Assembly: GCA_003153075.1 (NCBI GenBank)
Contig: PMBW01000062.1
Location: 356 to 8,884 of the forward strand
Length of the DNA: 8,529 nucleotides
DNA from: Dehalococcoidia bacterium
GTDB lineage: Bacteria > Chloroflexota > Dehalococcoidia > Dehalococcoidales > Fen-1064
Direction: 5' to 3'
Below the pieces are notes generated by a model, which was given only the letters and a program-made list of their open reading frames with translations, made no database searches and was not told the DNA's origin. This document shows, in pieces, positions 1 to 6,181 of the stretch. Every line of letters begins with the position of its first letter. The stretch's first letter is position 1. A program made the translations under genes and the position numbers.

Positions 1-1
1 T

Positions 2-7
2 AAGGAT
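2..7 (+). promoter_or_regulatory. Shine-Dalgarno site of rpsD
   Basis: AAGGAT lies seven bases before the ATG at 15 and supports that start. The window opens with TAA at 1-3, which could be the stop codon of the preceding gene (rpsK is the usual neighbour). That would give an 11-base gap, but the upstream gene itself is not visible. Confidence 0.6.
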
Positions 8-14
8 ATAGAAT

Positions 15-644
15 ATGGCTAGACATCTAGAGGCAAATTGTCAATTATGTCGCCGTTGCGGTGACAAGTTAATGCTAAAGGGAAACCGCTGCATGACGCC
101 CAAATGCGTTATGGAACGCCGGCATAAGACCGCTGCAGTCGGCAGCAGAGGCCGCCGCCGCCGTGTTTCTGAGCGCGGAGCCCAGTTGATCGAAAAGCAG
201 AAAGCTCGTTATATTTACGGATTGTATGAGCGGCAGTTCAAACGTTTCTACGGTATTGCTGCTAAACAACCGGGTATCACCGGCGATAATCTCAAGGTTA
301 TGCTGGAGAGACGTATTGATAACGTAGTTTACCGCTTAGGCTTCGCGGATTCACGTCCCCTGGCGCGTCAGCTTGTGCTGCACGGACATATTATGGTTAA
401 CGGACATAGATTGAATGTACCTTCCGCTTTGACCAGTGAAGGCGATTCAGTAGCTGTCAGAGAAGCCAGCCTGAAGAAAGAATATTTCAAGAAATTGCTT
501 GAGGATATCAAATCCAGAACCATTCCTGTTTGGCTGACTCTGGATAAATCTAAACTCGCAGGACAGGTCACCAGTTTACCTGTGGCCGATGAATCGGTTG
601 CCCAGTTTAATGGTAAGAGCATTGTTGAATACTACTCACGGTAA
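15..644 (+). CDS. rpsD: 30S ribosomal protein S4
   Basis: S4 is a primary binding protein of the small ribosomal subunit. It contacts the 16S rRNA 5' domain and helps set decoding accuracy. The 209-residue length matches the family's usual 200-209. The N-terminus carries Cys9, Cys12, Cys26 and Cys31 with the C-x2-C-x13-C-x4-C spacing of the zinc-binding C+ form of S4. The middle holds the conserved LERRIDNVVYRLGFA segment (about 97-111), leading into the S4 RNA-binding domain with the HGHIMVNGHRLNVPS stretch (about 123-137). The frame is intact and starts at an ATG with a good Shine-Dalgarno. The gene is followed by rpoA after 12 bases, and the rpoA ribosome site overlaps its stop codon, so the two are probably translated from one message. 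In some bacteria S4 represses its own operon, but nothing here shows such a site. Confidence 0.98.
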   Translation: MARHLEANCQLCRRCGDKLMLKGNRCMTPKCVMERRHKTAAVGSRGRRRRVSERGAQLIEKQKARYIYGLYERQFKRFYGIAAKQPGITGDNLKVMLERRIDNVVYRLGFADSRPLARQLVLHGHIMVNGHRLNVPSALTSEGDSVAVREASLKKEYFKKLLEDIKSRTIPVWLTLDKSKLAGQVTSLPVADESVAQFNGKSIVEYYSR

Positions 645-650
645 GGAGGT
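643..650 (+). promoter_or_regulatory. Strong Shine-Dalgarno site deciding the rpoA TTG start
   Basis: AAGGAGGT overlaps the last two bases of the rpsD stop codon and sits six bases before TTG at 657. It is close to a perfect anti-16S match and is the main reason to accept the TTG start. No ATG or GTG lies near it in the rpoA frame. Confidence 0.9.
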
Positions 651-656
651 ACGGAT

Positions 657-1652
657 TTGACTTTGTCAGTAGTACCTAAGATTCAAGTTGTAGAAACTAG
701 AGAGCACTTCGCACGGTTTGCGATCGAACCACTGGAGAAGGGTTTTGGCATTACTATTGGTAATGCTCTGCGGCGGATCATGCTTGGTCATTTGCCGGGA
801 GCAGCAATAACTCGTGTCAAGATTGATGGCATCCAGCATGAATTCTCGTCTATCCCCAATGTTAAAGAAGACGTAATTGAGTTCCTGTTGAATGTCAAAG
901 CTATCCGGCTGAAGCCGCTTACTAACATGCCGGGCAAGCTTATTCTGGATGTTAATAATGAAGGTAAGGTCACTGCTGCCGATATTAAACCTTCGGCTGA
1001 CTTTGAAATTACCAATCCGGAAACCTATCTGGCAACGTTGAACTCATCGGACTCCAAACTCTATGTTGAGTTTGATGTCGAGATTGGCAGCGGTTTCAGA
1101 CAGGCAGAAGCGGCGGATAATATGCCGGTCGGCGTCATTCCCATAGACGCCATTTTTACCCCGACCCGCAAGGTTAACTACACTATCGAACCTGTGCATG
1201 TCGGCAGAGAGGTCACGTTGGAAAGGCTTTACCTGGAAGTCTGGACAGACGGCACAACCGAAGCGGCGGACTCACTCAGTCAGAGCGCCCGCATGCTGGA
1301 AGAACTCCTTGTTCCTTTTGTCAGCTTCGGTAAAGTGACTGAAGCCCCGCCCGAAAAAGCGGTAAGCGAATCATCCATTCCAGAAGAACTATACAATATG
1401 CCCGTTGAGCAATTAAACCTCTCCGTGCGCACTATGAACTGCCTGCGGCGCGGTAATATCCAGACCGTTGGTGAAGTTGTCAGTAAAGGCGAAAAAGGAT
1501 TGATGACGCTGCGTAATTTTGGCGTGAAATCTCTCCAGGAGCTTGCTGACCGTCTGGGTGAACTGGGCTTACCTTTGATTCAATCCATCGAAAATCTCGG
1601 GGGATCAGCGGAAACCGCAGAGGATTCAGATGCTGAGGCGGAAGCGGACTAG
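657..1652 (+). CDS. rpoA: DNA-directed RNA polymerase alpha subunit
   Basis: Alpha dimerises to nucleate assembly of RNA polymerase, and its C-terminal domain contacts upstream promoter DNA and activators. The 331 residues show both parts. The N-terminal domain (about 1-230) has the hallmark GNALRRIMLGHLPGAAIT region (36-53). The helix-hairpin-helix C-terminal domain (about 250-315) contains LSVRTMNCL, in which Arg258 corresponds to the DNA-contacting Arg265 of E. coli, and RNFGVKSL further on. The last 15 or so residues are an acidic Glu/Asp/Ala tail. Translation starts at TTG behind AAGGAGGT, and the conserved PKIQVVE beta strand begins seven residues in, so no longer start is needed. The position between rpsD and rplQ is the standard one in the alpha operon. 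The gene is intact. Confidence 0.98.
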   Translation: MTLSVVPKIQVVETREHFARFAIEPLEKGFGITIGNALRRIMLGHLPGAAITRVKIDGIQHEFSSIPNVKEDVIEFLLNVKAIRLKPLTNMPGKLILDVNNEGKVTAADIKPSADFEITNPETYLATLNSSDSKLYVEFDVEIGSGFRQAEAADNMPVGVIPIDAIFTPTRKVNYTIEPVHVGREVTLERLYLEVWTDGTTEAADSLSQSARMLEELLVPFVSFGKVTEAPPEKAVSESSIPEELYNMPVEQLNLSVRTMNCLRRGNIQTVGEVVSKGEKGLMTLRNFGVKSLQELADRLGELGLPLIQSIENLGGSAETAEDSDAEAEAD

Positions 1653-1678
1653 TAAAGCAGTTAAAACTACATGGATAT

Positions 1679-1684
1679 AGGTGA
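1679..1684 (+). promoter_or_regulatory. Shine-Dalgarno site favouring the ATG of rplQ
   Basis: AGGTGA ends five bases before ATG 1690. The in-frame GTG at 1681 lies inside this site and has only a weak GGAT upstream, so ATG 1690 is the better start. Confidence 0.6.
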
Positions 1685-1689
1685 ATGTT

Positions 1690-2049
1690 ATGGCACGTAA
1701 ATTACAAATGCACAGCAGGAGGCTCACCCGGTCGTCAGGAGCTCGCAAGGCTTTATACCGGGGTCTGGTGACGGATCTGCTGGGTTATGAAAAAATAACC
1801 ACTACCGAAGCCAAAGCAAAAGCAATACGCGGTGTTGCCGAAAAAATGATCACGCTGGGGAAAAAGGGCGATCTTCATGCCCGCCGTCAGGCGCTTTCTT
1901 TCATTTACGGCAAGAAGACCACCGATAAGGTTTTTGATGAGCTGGCAAAACGGTACGCTGAGCGCAAAGGCGGTTACACCCGTATGGTTAAACTCGGCGC
2001 CAGGCTGGGCGACGGCGCCCCCATTGTTCAATTGGAGTTAGTGAAATAA
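1690..2049 (+). CDS. rplQ: 50S ribosomal protein L17
   Basis: L17 sits on the large subunit near the exit tunnel and is usually encoded directly after rpoA, as here (37 bases downstream). From ATG 1690 the protein has 119 residues, within the usual 115-130. A GTG at 1681 would add three residues but overlaps the likely Shine-Dalgarno. Recognisable L17 blocks are the basic N-terminus with [13 protein letters not shown], then [27 protein letters not shown], then the C-terminal [18 protein letters not shown] and VQLELV end. The stop codon TAA overlaps the truA ATG by one base (TAATG), which suggests coupled translation. The gene is intact and nothing about it is odd. Confidence 0.96.
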   Translation: MARKLQMHSRRLTRSSGARKALYRGLVTDLLGYEKITTTEAKAKAIRGVAEKMITLGKKGDLHARRQALSFIYGKKTTDKVFDELAKRYAERKGGYTRMVKLGARLGDGAPIVQLELVK

Positions 2050-2861
2050 TGACGCTGACATTGACTGCTCCTGAAATCGGGCAGGATCTGAAACTGACGA
2101 AACGGCTGGCGTTGGTGCTGGAATATGACGGCACTGATTACTGCGGCTTTCAGTGGCAGGCAAATGCCCCCAGTATTCAGGGAGCACTTGAGGCTGCGCT
2201 GGAAAAGCTCACCGGAGAAACTGTCCGGGTTTTGGGCTCCAGTCGTACTGATGCAGGTGTTCATGCCCGCGGTCAGGTTGTCAGTTTTAAAACCGGTTCT
2301 GCTTTACCGGTTGAAGCCTTTGTTCACGGACTCAATTATCATCTGCCCGAGGACATCGCTGTTAAATCAGCAAGTCAGGTCAATGACTCGTTTCTGGTAA
2401 GGACGATGTCCGTCAGCCGGGAATATAGTTATTACATTTTAAATAGCCGGACCCGTTCGCCGATAGCATCAAGATTTGCTCACCGTGTCACCGGTGCCCT
2501 CGATATTGATGCTATGCATCTGGCAAGTCAGGCTCTGGTAGGAATCCATGACTTTGCTTCTTTTGCGAGTGATCTCAGCGGTGAACATCAAATGAGCACT
2601 GTGCGGCAGGTCTATCAGGCCAAGGTAGAACGTCATGAAGACACTGTTGTCTTTAATATAGTAGCTAATGCTTTTATACGACATCAAATCCGCAGCACCG
2701 CCGGCGCGTTAGTGCAGGTGGGTTTACACAAGCTCAGTCAGTCTGATTTTAACAGCCTGCTTGCAGCAAGACAAATCGGTCTGGCCGGTCCCACCCTTCC
2801 GGCTTGCGGTCTGTGTTTGATGAGGGTAAATTATCCTAGTTCGTTCGAGGAAATGAAATAA
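2049..2861 (+). CDS. truA: tRNA pseudouridine(38-40) synthase TruA
   Basis: TruA converts uridines 38-40 of the tRNA anticodon stem-loop to pseudouridine. The 270-residue protein opens with the ALVLEYDGTDYCGFQWQ strand typical of TruA (about 21-37). It then has the catalytic motif SSRTDAGVHA, in which Asp68 is the expected nucleophile. Further family blocks are REYSYYILNSR near 125 and the C-terminal FIRHQIRSTAGALVQVG segment. About 18 residues precede the first conserved strand, a little longer than average. ATG 2049 is still the best start because it overlaps the rplQ stop and no better site follows. The TAATG junctions on both sides place this tRNA enzyme inside the ribosomal-protein message, an arrangement seen in several Gram-positive and Chloroflexota genomes. 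Confidence 0.97.
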   Translation: MTLTLTAPEIGQDLKLTKRLALVLEYDGTDYCGFQWQANAPSIQGALEAALEKLTGETVRVLGSSRTDAGVHARGQVVSFKTGSALPVEAFVHGLNYHLPEDIAVKSASQVNDSFLVRTMSVSREYSYYILNSRTRSPIASRFAHRVTGALDIDAMHLASQALVGIHDFASFASDLSGEHQMSTVRQVYQAKVERHEDTVVFNIVANAFIRHQIRSTAGALVQVGLHKLSQSDFNSLLAARQIGLAGPTLPACGLCLMRVNYPSSFEEMK

Positions 2862-3313
2862 TGAAAACTATTACAGTCAAAGCCAATGATATCAAAAGAG
2901 AATGGCATACCATCGATGCCAAAGACAAGGTTCTCGGCAAACTCGCTGCTGACGCGGCAAATTTGCTGATGGGAAAACATAAACCATTATTCGCCCGGAA
3001 TGCAGATGTCGGTGATTTTGTCATTGTAACCAACGCCACGAAAATTCAGGTCACCGGCAGTAAAATGGCCCAGAAGATTTACCACAGCCATTCCGGTTAC
3101 CCCGGCGGGTTAAAAACTGCCAGTATGGAAAAACTGATGGAGACTTTCCCGGAGCGCGTTATTGAGCACGCGGTGAAAGGAATGTTGCCGAAGAATCACC
3201 TGAATGCTAAAATGATGAAGCGGCTCAGGGTTTATAAAGGCGAAGCCCGCCAGACTGCCAAAGCGAAAACCGCCGCGGCGGCTAAAGTAGAACCGGAAGT
3301 AAAACCGGAATAA
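2861..3313 (+). CDS. rplM: 50S ribosomal protein L13
   Basis: L13 is an early assembly protein of the large subunit. The 150 residues contain the usual L13 order. REWHTIDAKDKVLGKLAADAA begins near residue 14. Next come GKHKPLFARNADVGDFVIVTNA and the YHSHSGYPGGLK loop. The VKGMLPKNHL segment near the C-terminal third is part of the family signature. The core ends at about residue 130; the remainder is a low-complexity tail rich in Ala, Lys, Pro and Glu, probably flexible. The start ATG overlaps the truA stop by one base, and GAGG at 2847-2850, inside truA, is the likely ribosome site. L13 is followed by S9 as in nearly all bacteria. Confidence 0.97.
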   Translation: MKTITVKANDIKREWHTIDAKDKVLGKLAADAANLLMGKHKPLFARNADVGDFVIVTNATKIQVTGSKMAQKIYHSHSGYPGGLKTASMEKLMETFPERVIEHAVKGMLPKNHLNAKMMKRLRVYKGEARQTAKAKTAAAAKVEPEVKPE

Positions 3314-3341
3314 TAAAACATTTTGATTTGTCTTCAGAGAT

Positions 3342-3350
3342 AAAGGGAGG
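3342..3350 (+). promoter_or_regulatory. Strong Shine-Dalgarno site deciding the rpsI TTG start
   Basis: AAAGGGAGG sits five bases before TTG 3356. The first in-frame ATG would remove most of the conserved N-terminal strand, so TTG is the only sensible start. Confidence 0.85.
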
Positions 3351-3355
3351 TTTCC

Positions 3356-3751
3356 TTGGAGGATCAGGCTTATTTTTATGGGACGGGGAGACGCAAGACG
3401 GCAATAGCCCGTGTCAAGATAATGCCGGGGAGAGGGGCAATTGTCATCAACGGCATTCCTTATGAGGAACTGTTGACCCGCATTGAACACCGAGTTATGA
3501 TAACCAAACCGCTGATTGTCACCGAGACTCTCGGTAAGTACAATGTGGTCGTTACCACCATCGGCGGCGGCACGGCCGGGCAGGCTGGGGCTATCTCACA
3601 TGGTATTGCCCGCGCATTATTGAAAGCGAACGCGGAGAATAGACTCAAACTTAAACGGAATGGTCTTCTCACTCGTGACCCGCGCGCCAAAGAGAGAAAG
3701 AAGGCTGGTTTGAGAAAAGCCCGCAAAGCGCCTCAATATACAAAGCGTTAA
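3356..3751 (+). CDS. rpsI: 30S ribosomal protein S9
   Basis: S9 belongs to the small-subunit head, and its C-terminal tail reaches the P-site tRNA. The 131-residue length is normal. Seen in the sequence are GTGRRKTAIARVKIMPG near the N-terminus (about 10-26), the signature block GGGTAGQAGAISHGIARALL in the middle, RDPRAKERKKAGLRKARKAP, and the terminal Lys-Arg that the family uses at the P site. The start is TTG with a strong upstream ribosome site, the second TTG start in this operon. A 42-base gap separates the gene from rplM and holds no hairpin I can support. It is the last gene of the operon, followed by a terminator-like hairpin. Confidence 0.97.
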   Translation: MEDQAYFYGTGRRKTAIARVKIMPGRGAIVINGIPYEELLTRIEHRVMITKPLIVTETLGKYNVVVTTIGGGTAGQAGAISHGIARALLKANAENRLKLKRNGLLTRDPRAKERKKAGLRKARKAPQYTKR

Positions 3752-3778
3752 AAAACCTCTCTATTTGAAGCTATTTTT

Positions 3779-3816
3779 ACAGATTCTCACCGGCAATGGT
3801 GAGAATCTGTTGTTCT
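3779..3816 (+). terminator. Intrinsic terminator after rpsI
   Basis: A perfect 13-bp inverted repeat (3779-3791 with 3798-3810) encloses a six-base loop, GGCAAT. It is followed by an imperfect T-rich run, TGTTCT. The stem is long, but the T tract is broken by G and C, so termination may be partial. Some read-through into the next gene, which has no clear promoter of its own, is possible. Confidence 0.7.
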
Positions 3817-3827
3817 ATCAACCAGCC

Positions 3828-3833
3828 AGGGTG
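3828..3833 (+). promoter_or_regulatory. Shine-Dalgarno site favouring ATG 3839 of the trmO-like gene
   Basis: AGGGTG ends five bases before ATG 3839. The in-frame GTG at 3833 overlaps this site and would add only two residues, so ATG 3839 is preferred. Confidence 0.55.
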
Positions 3834-3838
3834 TGTAT

Positions 3839-4300
3839 ATGACAAAGAAAAATCCTGCTATGAACCTGCAAGTTATCGGTACCGTGAAAAGCGACTTCAA
3901 GGAGCCGACCGCGGAACGGTTGGATTTGAAGAAAATCGTAGCGGAAATAGTGATAGACCCGCAATTGACAGAAGCGCTCGAAGGGCTGGAAGGGTTTTCC
4001 CATATCATCGTTATCTATTGGATGCACCGTGCTGTTTATGATGACAAAAGTTTAAAAACGTATCCGATGGGCAATACGGCTCCAGGTTTAAAGGGATTAT
4101 TTGCTGTCCGCACCCCGAAGAGGCCCAATACCATCGGTAAGACCACCGTGCGGCTGCTCGAAAGGCGCGGCAATATTCTTAAAGTACGGGGTCTGGATGC
4201 CATCGACGGTTCTCCCGTCATCGATATCAAGCCCTATATCCCCGGTTACGATTCCGCCCCTGATGCTACCGTGCCGGATTGGGTGCATCTTGACGACTAG
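3839..4300 (+). CDS. trmO: TsaA/TrmO-family tRNA (t6A37) methyltransferase
   Basis: The protein belongs to the TsaA-like (UPF0066, YaeB) family. Its E. coli member TrmO uses S-adenosylmethionine to N6-methylate t6A at position 37 of certain threonine tRNAs. From ATG 3839 it has 153 residues, about the size of the single-domain archaeal and bacterial members and shorter than E. coli TrmO, which carries an extra C-terminal domain. Diagnostic blocks are the N-terminal VIGTVKS strand, LEGLEGFSHIIVIYWMHR, then the core FAVRTPKRPNTIGKTTVRLLER, and GLDAIDGSPVIDIKPYIP near the end. The family is clear; the exact tRNA target is inferred from the E. coli enzyme. The gene lies 29 bases after the rpsI terminator hairpin, and its end overlaps the next gene by 11 bases, so those two are probably co-transcribed. 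Confidence 0.88.
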   Translation: MTKKNPAMNLQVIGTVKSDFKEPTAERLDLKKIVAEIVIDPQLTEALEGLEGFSHIIVIYWMHRAVYDDKSLKTYPMGNTAPGLKGLFAVRTPKRPNTIGKTTVRLLERRGNILKVRGLDAIDGSPVIDIKPYIPGYDSAPDATVPDWVHLDD

Positions 4301-4955
4301 CACTAATAATCGGTTATTGGCGATCTACCGGCGTCTGTACGAACGCTACGGGCCGCAACACTGGTGGCCGGGAGATAGTCCGTTCGAGGTAATGGTTGGC
4401 GCTATCCTGACACAATCCGCCGCCTGGCAAAATGTAGAAAAAGCGATTGCTAATCTGAAAACCGCCGACGTGATGACCCCCGCCGTTGTCCGCGATATAC
4501 CTACCGGTGAACTGGCGCAGCTCATCCGTTCCACCGGATATTATAATGCCAAGGCGGTGAAGCTGAAGGCTTTTGCGAACTGGCTGAAATTAACTTACAA
4601 TGATGACCAGGAAATGATGTTTGCCACCGATACCGGTATTTTACGCAACCAGCTGTTAGCAGTGCACGGCGTCGGTCCTGAAACCGCTGATTCTATTCTG
4701 CTTTTTGGCGGGAATAAACCTGTCTTCGTCATCGATGCCTATACCCGCCGCGTTATCAGCCGTCTGGGTTTGGCGCCGGCGGAAGAAACCTATGACGGAT
4801 ATCAGTCTTTTTTCTCCGATAATCTTCCGCCAGACACACAACTATTTAATGAGTATCATGCCTTGCTTGTCCGCCAAGCCAAAGAATGCTGCCGGAAACA
4901 ACCTGTTTGCGCCGCTTGTTGCCTGCGGGATATCTGCCGTTTTGAGATAATGTAA
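4290..4955 (+). CDS. Endonuclease III-family DNA glycosylase, no lyase lysine
   Basis: This is a helix-hairpin-helix-GPD DNA repair glycosylase with 221 residues from the chosen start. The segment FEVMVGAILTQSAAWQNVEKAI (32-53) is the family's substrate-pocket helix region. The hairpin VHGVGPETADSIL (125-137) is followed by Asp149 in VIDAYTRR, matching the catalytic Asp138 of E. coli Nth. Glu131 stands where Nth has the Schiff-base Lys120, so a monofunctional glycosylase is expected rather than a bifunctional lyase. Cys200, Cys207, Cys210 and Cys216 give the C-x6-C-x2-C-x5-C [4Fe-4S] motif. The open frame extends back into trmO. TTG 4290 is chosen because it follows GGGTG at 4281-4285 and precedes the first conserved helix; TTG 4317 is an alternative. 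The substrate is unknown; 3-methyladenine (as in H. pylori MagIII) is one possibility. Confidence 0.85.
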   Translation: MTTSTNNRLLAIYRRLYERYGPQHWWPGDSPFEVMVGAILTQSAAWQNVEKAIANLKTADVMTPAVVRDIPTGELAQLIRSTGYYNAKAVKLKAFANWLKLTYNDDQEMMFATDTGILRNQLLAVHGVGPETADSILLFGGNKPVFVIDAYTRRVISRLGLAPAEETYDGYQSFFSDNLPPDTQLFNEYHALLVRQAKECCRKQPVCAACCLRDICRFEIM

Positions 4956-4970
4956 GGCTGAGTTTCGAAC

Positions 4971-4999
4971 TTGTTTGCCCGTTATGAAACTGATATTAA
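4971..4999 (+). promoter_or_regulatory. Candidate sigma-70 promoter upstream of corA-like gene
   Basis: TTGTTT (4971-4976) is followed after 17 bases by TATTAA (4994-4999), with an extended TGA just before it. The match is moderate, and it would give a leader of about 130 bases. Nothing recognisable as a riboswitch fills that leader. A 7-bp inverted repeat (5007-5013 with 5035-5041) lies within it. Confidence 0.3.
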
Positions 5000-5055
5000 A
5001 ATACGATATGAAGGGCTGTTCCTCTTTCAGTTCGCTTCATACGGACATTTAAAAA

Positions 5056-5083
5056 TATAATAGCCTCAAAATAAATGTATAAT
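5056..5083 (+). promoter_or_regulatory. A+T-rich stretch with two perfect TATAAT boxes
   Basis: TATAAT occurs at 5056-5061 and again at 5078-5083. Neither has a good -35 hexamer at normal spacing. The second would start transcription around 5090, about 45 bases before the corA-like ATG. Either may be the true -10 of this gene. Confidence 0.35.
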
Positions 5084-5122
5084 GATACCCCGGCTATATG
5101 TTAAAATGTTAGTGTAATAATT

Positions 5123-5128
5123 GGGGGA
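5123..5128 (+). promoter_or_regulatory. Shine-Dalgarno site deciding the corA-like start
   Basis: GGGGGA ends seven bases before ATG 5136. An in-frame TTG at 5121 overlaps this site and has no ribosome site of its own, so ATG 5136 is the start. Confidence 0.75.
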
Positions 5129-5135
5129 ATGTAAG

Positions 5136-6092
5136 ATGGCTGTATCCGCGCGCAATCCGGAGAAAAAGCAACTGAACATCAGGACGATCACCTGGGGTGA
5201 ATTAACCTGGGTTGATATTACCGAGCCCACAGAAGATATCACGAAATTCTTAACGGAAAAATATAATTTCCATCCGATGGATATCGAAGATGCCCTCAGC
5301 CTTAGACAGCTCTCCAAAGTGGAAGAATATCCCTCCTATCTCTTCGTTATTTTCCACCTCCTCAAATATGACAAAGTAACCAAGGTCAGCATCCGCAAAC
5401 AATGGTCGGCGTTCCTTGGTGACAAATATCTGGTTACGCTGCACCCTGTCGAACTCTCTGCGCTGGACGAATTCTTCCATGATTGCGAGCTGAACGAAGA
5501 TAACCGCGAAGAATATTTCAGCCAGGGTTCCGGTTATCTGCTATACCAGATACTTGACCGGGCGCTGGATTCTTATTTCCCGATCCTCGATAAAATTATG
5601 AATCTGACGGACGCAATTGAAGACAATGTGTTCAACGAGGGTGTTGAAGCTGCGCAGGAATTAAGTACGCTGCGCCGCGATATTATTACCCAACGCCGCG
5701 TCATGTTCCCCACGCGCACACTTTTGGTGGAGCTGGAAAAGAAGATCAAACGTTTCAGTAAAATCGATTTAACAGTCTATTTCAGCGACCTGATGGACCA
5801 CATGAATAAGATCTGCGAAACATTGGATGAAAATACCGATATCATCGAAGTTTTTAAAGATGCTGATTATCTGTTAAGCAGCTACCGCGCCAACCGCGGG
5901 ATCCGGGTCGTAGTGGTAATGTTGGCCGTCGGTCTGCCTCTGGCCATTGTATTTGGACTTTATGCGCTGTACGCAGCGTTCTTTGAGACGGCGGCGAAAG
6001 GCAACCCCGGCATTTACTTCATGCTTTTAGCGGTAGGAGTTGCTTTAACCGGCTTTATACTGCTTTTCCTGCGCCGTAAACACCTGATTTAA
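5136..6092 (+). CDS. CorA-family membrane transporter lacking the GMN motif
   Basis: CorA proteins are pentameric inner-membrane channels, usually for Mg2+ or Co2+. The 318 residues fit the family. There is a cytosolic alpha/beta domain (about 1-160) with LVTLHP near 105. A long charged stalk helix (about 165-255) runs from an EDNVF segment through LRRDIITQRR. Two C-terminal membrane helices (about 257-283 and 292-312) are followed by a basic RRKHLI end. The pore motif is not standard. GLYALY (274-279) aligns base-for-base with GIYGMN of typical CorA, so Gly-Met-Asn is replaced by Ala-Leu-Tyr, and the following MPEL loop is absent. Against T. maritima CorA, recalled from memory, Thr305 becomes Ala270. 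The frame is intact around this point, so it is not a frameshift. CorA membership is firm; Mg2+ transport is doubtful, and a gene symbol is withheld. It is convergent with an MgtA-like ATPase. Confidence 0.9.
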   Translation: MAVSARNPEKKQLNIRTITWGELTWVDITEPTEDITKFLTEKYNFHPMDIEDALSLRQLSKVEEYPSYLFVIFHLLKYDKVTKVSIRKQWSAFLGDKYLVTLHPVELSALDEFFHDCELNEDNREEYFSQGSGYLLYQILDRALDSYFPILDKIMNLTDAIEDNVFNEGVEAAQELSTLRRDIITQRRVMFPTRTLLVELEKKIKRFSKIDLTVYFSDLMDHMNKICETLDENTDIIEVFKDADYLLSSYRANRGIRVVVVMLAVGLPLAIVFGLYALYAAFFETAAKGNPGIYFMLLAVGVALTGFILLFLRRKHLI

Positions 6093-6121
6093 CCGATTCA
6101 TCATCCCCCAGAGTAAAACTC

Positions 6122-6154
6122 AAAAAGGCCTGCTTGAAAAGCAGGCCTTTTCTT
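6122..6154. terminator. Bidirectional intrinsic terminator between convergent genes
   Basis: A G+C-rich stem, AAAAGGCCTGCTT (6123-6135) with AAGCAGGCCTTTT (6139-6151), closes a three-base loop. TTTTCTT follows on the + strand. The complementary run of five A (6122-6126) provides the T tract on the - strand. It lies 30 bases after the corA-like stop and about 30 bases after the ATPase stop at 6182, and so can serve both. Confidence 0.9.
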
Positions 6155-6181
6155 GTGTGAGTATTTACGTATTGAGGAATA

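Noticed and set aside
3110..3490. Reverse-strand open frame of about 126 codons across the rplM-rpsI junction.
   Set aside because: It is antisense to two clearly conserved genes, its product resembles nothing, and it has no convincing ribosome site.
4101..4289. Upstream extension of the glycosylase reading frame to an ATG at 4101 (284 residues).
   Set aside because: This stretch lies inside the trmO-like gene in another frame, its translation is low-complexity and resembles no glycosylase N-terminus, and homology starts only after about 4290.
5007..5041. Inverted repeat TATGAAG/CTTCATA as a terminator for the glycosylase gene.
   Set aside because: The stem is only 7 bp with a 21-base loop, is A+T-rich and lacks a following T tract.
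4956..5135. Possible Mg2+-sensing riboswitch (M-box) ahead of the corA-like gene.
   Set aside because: Only a 7-bp inverted repeat is visible; the leader from the candidate promoter is about 130 bases and shows no M-box-like helices or terminator/antiterminator pair.
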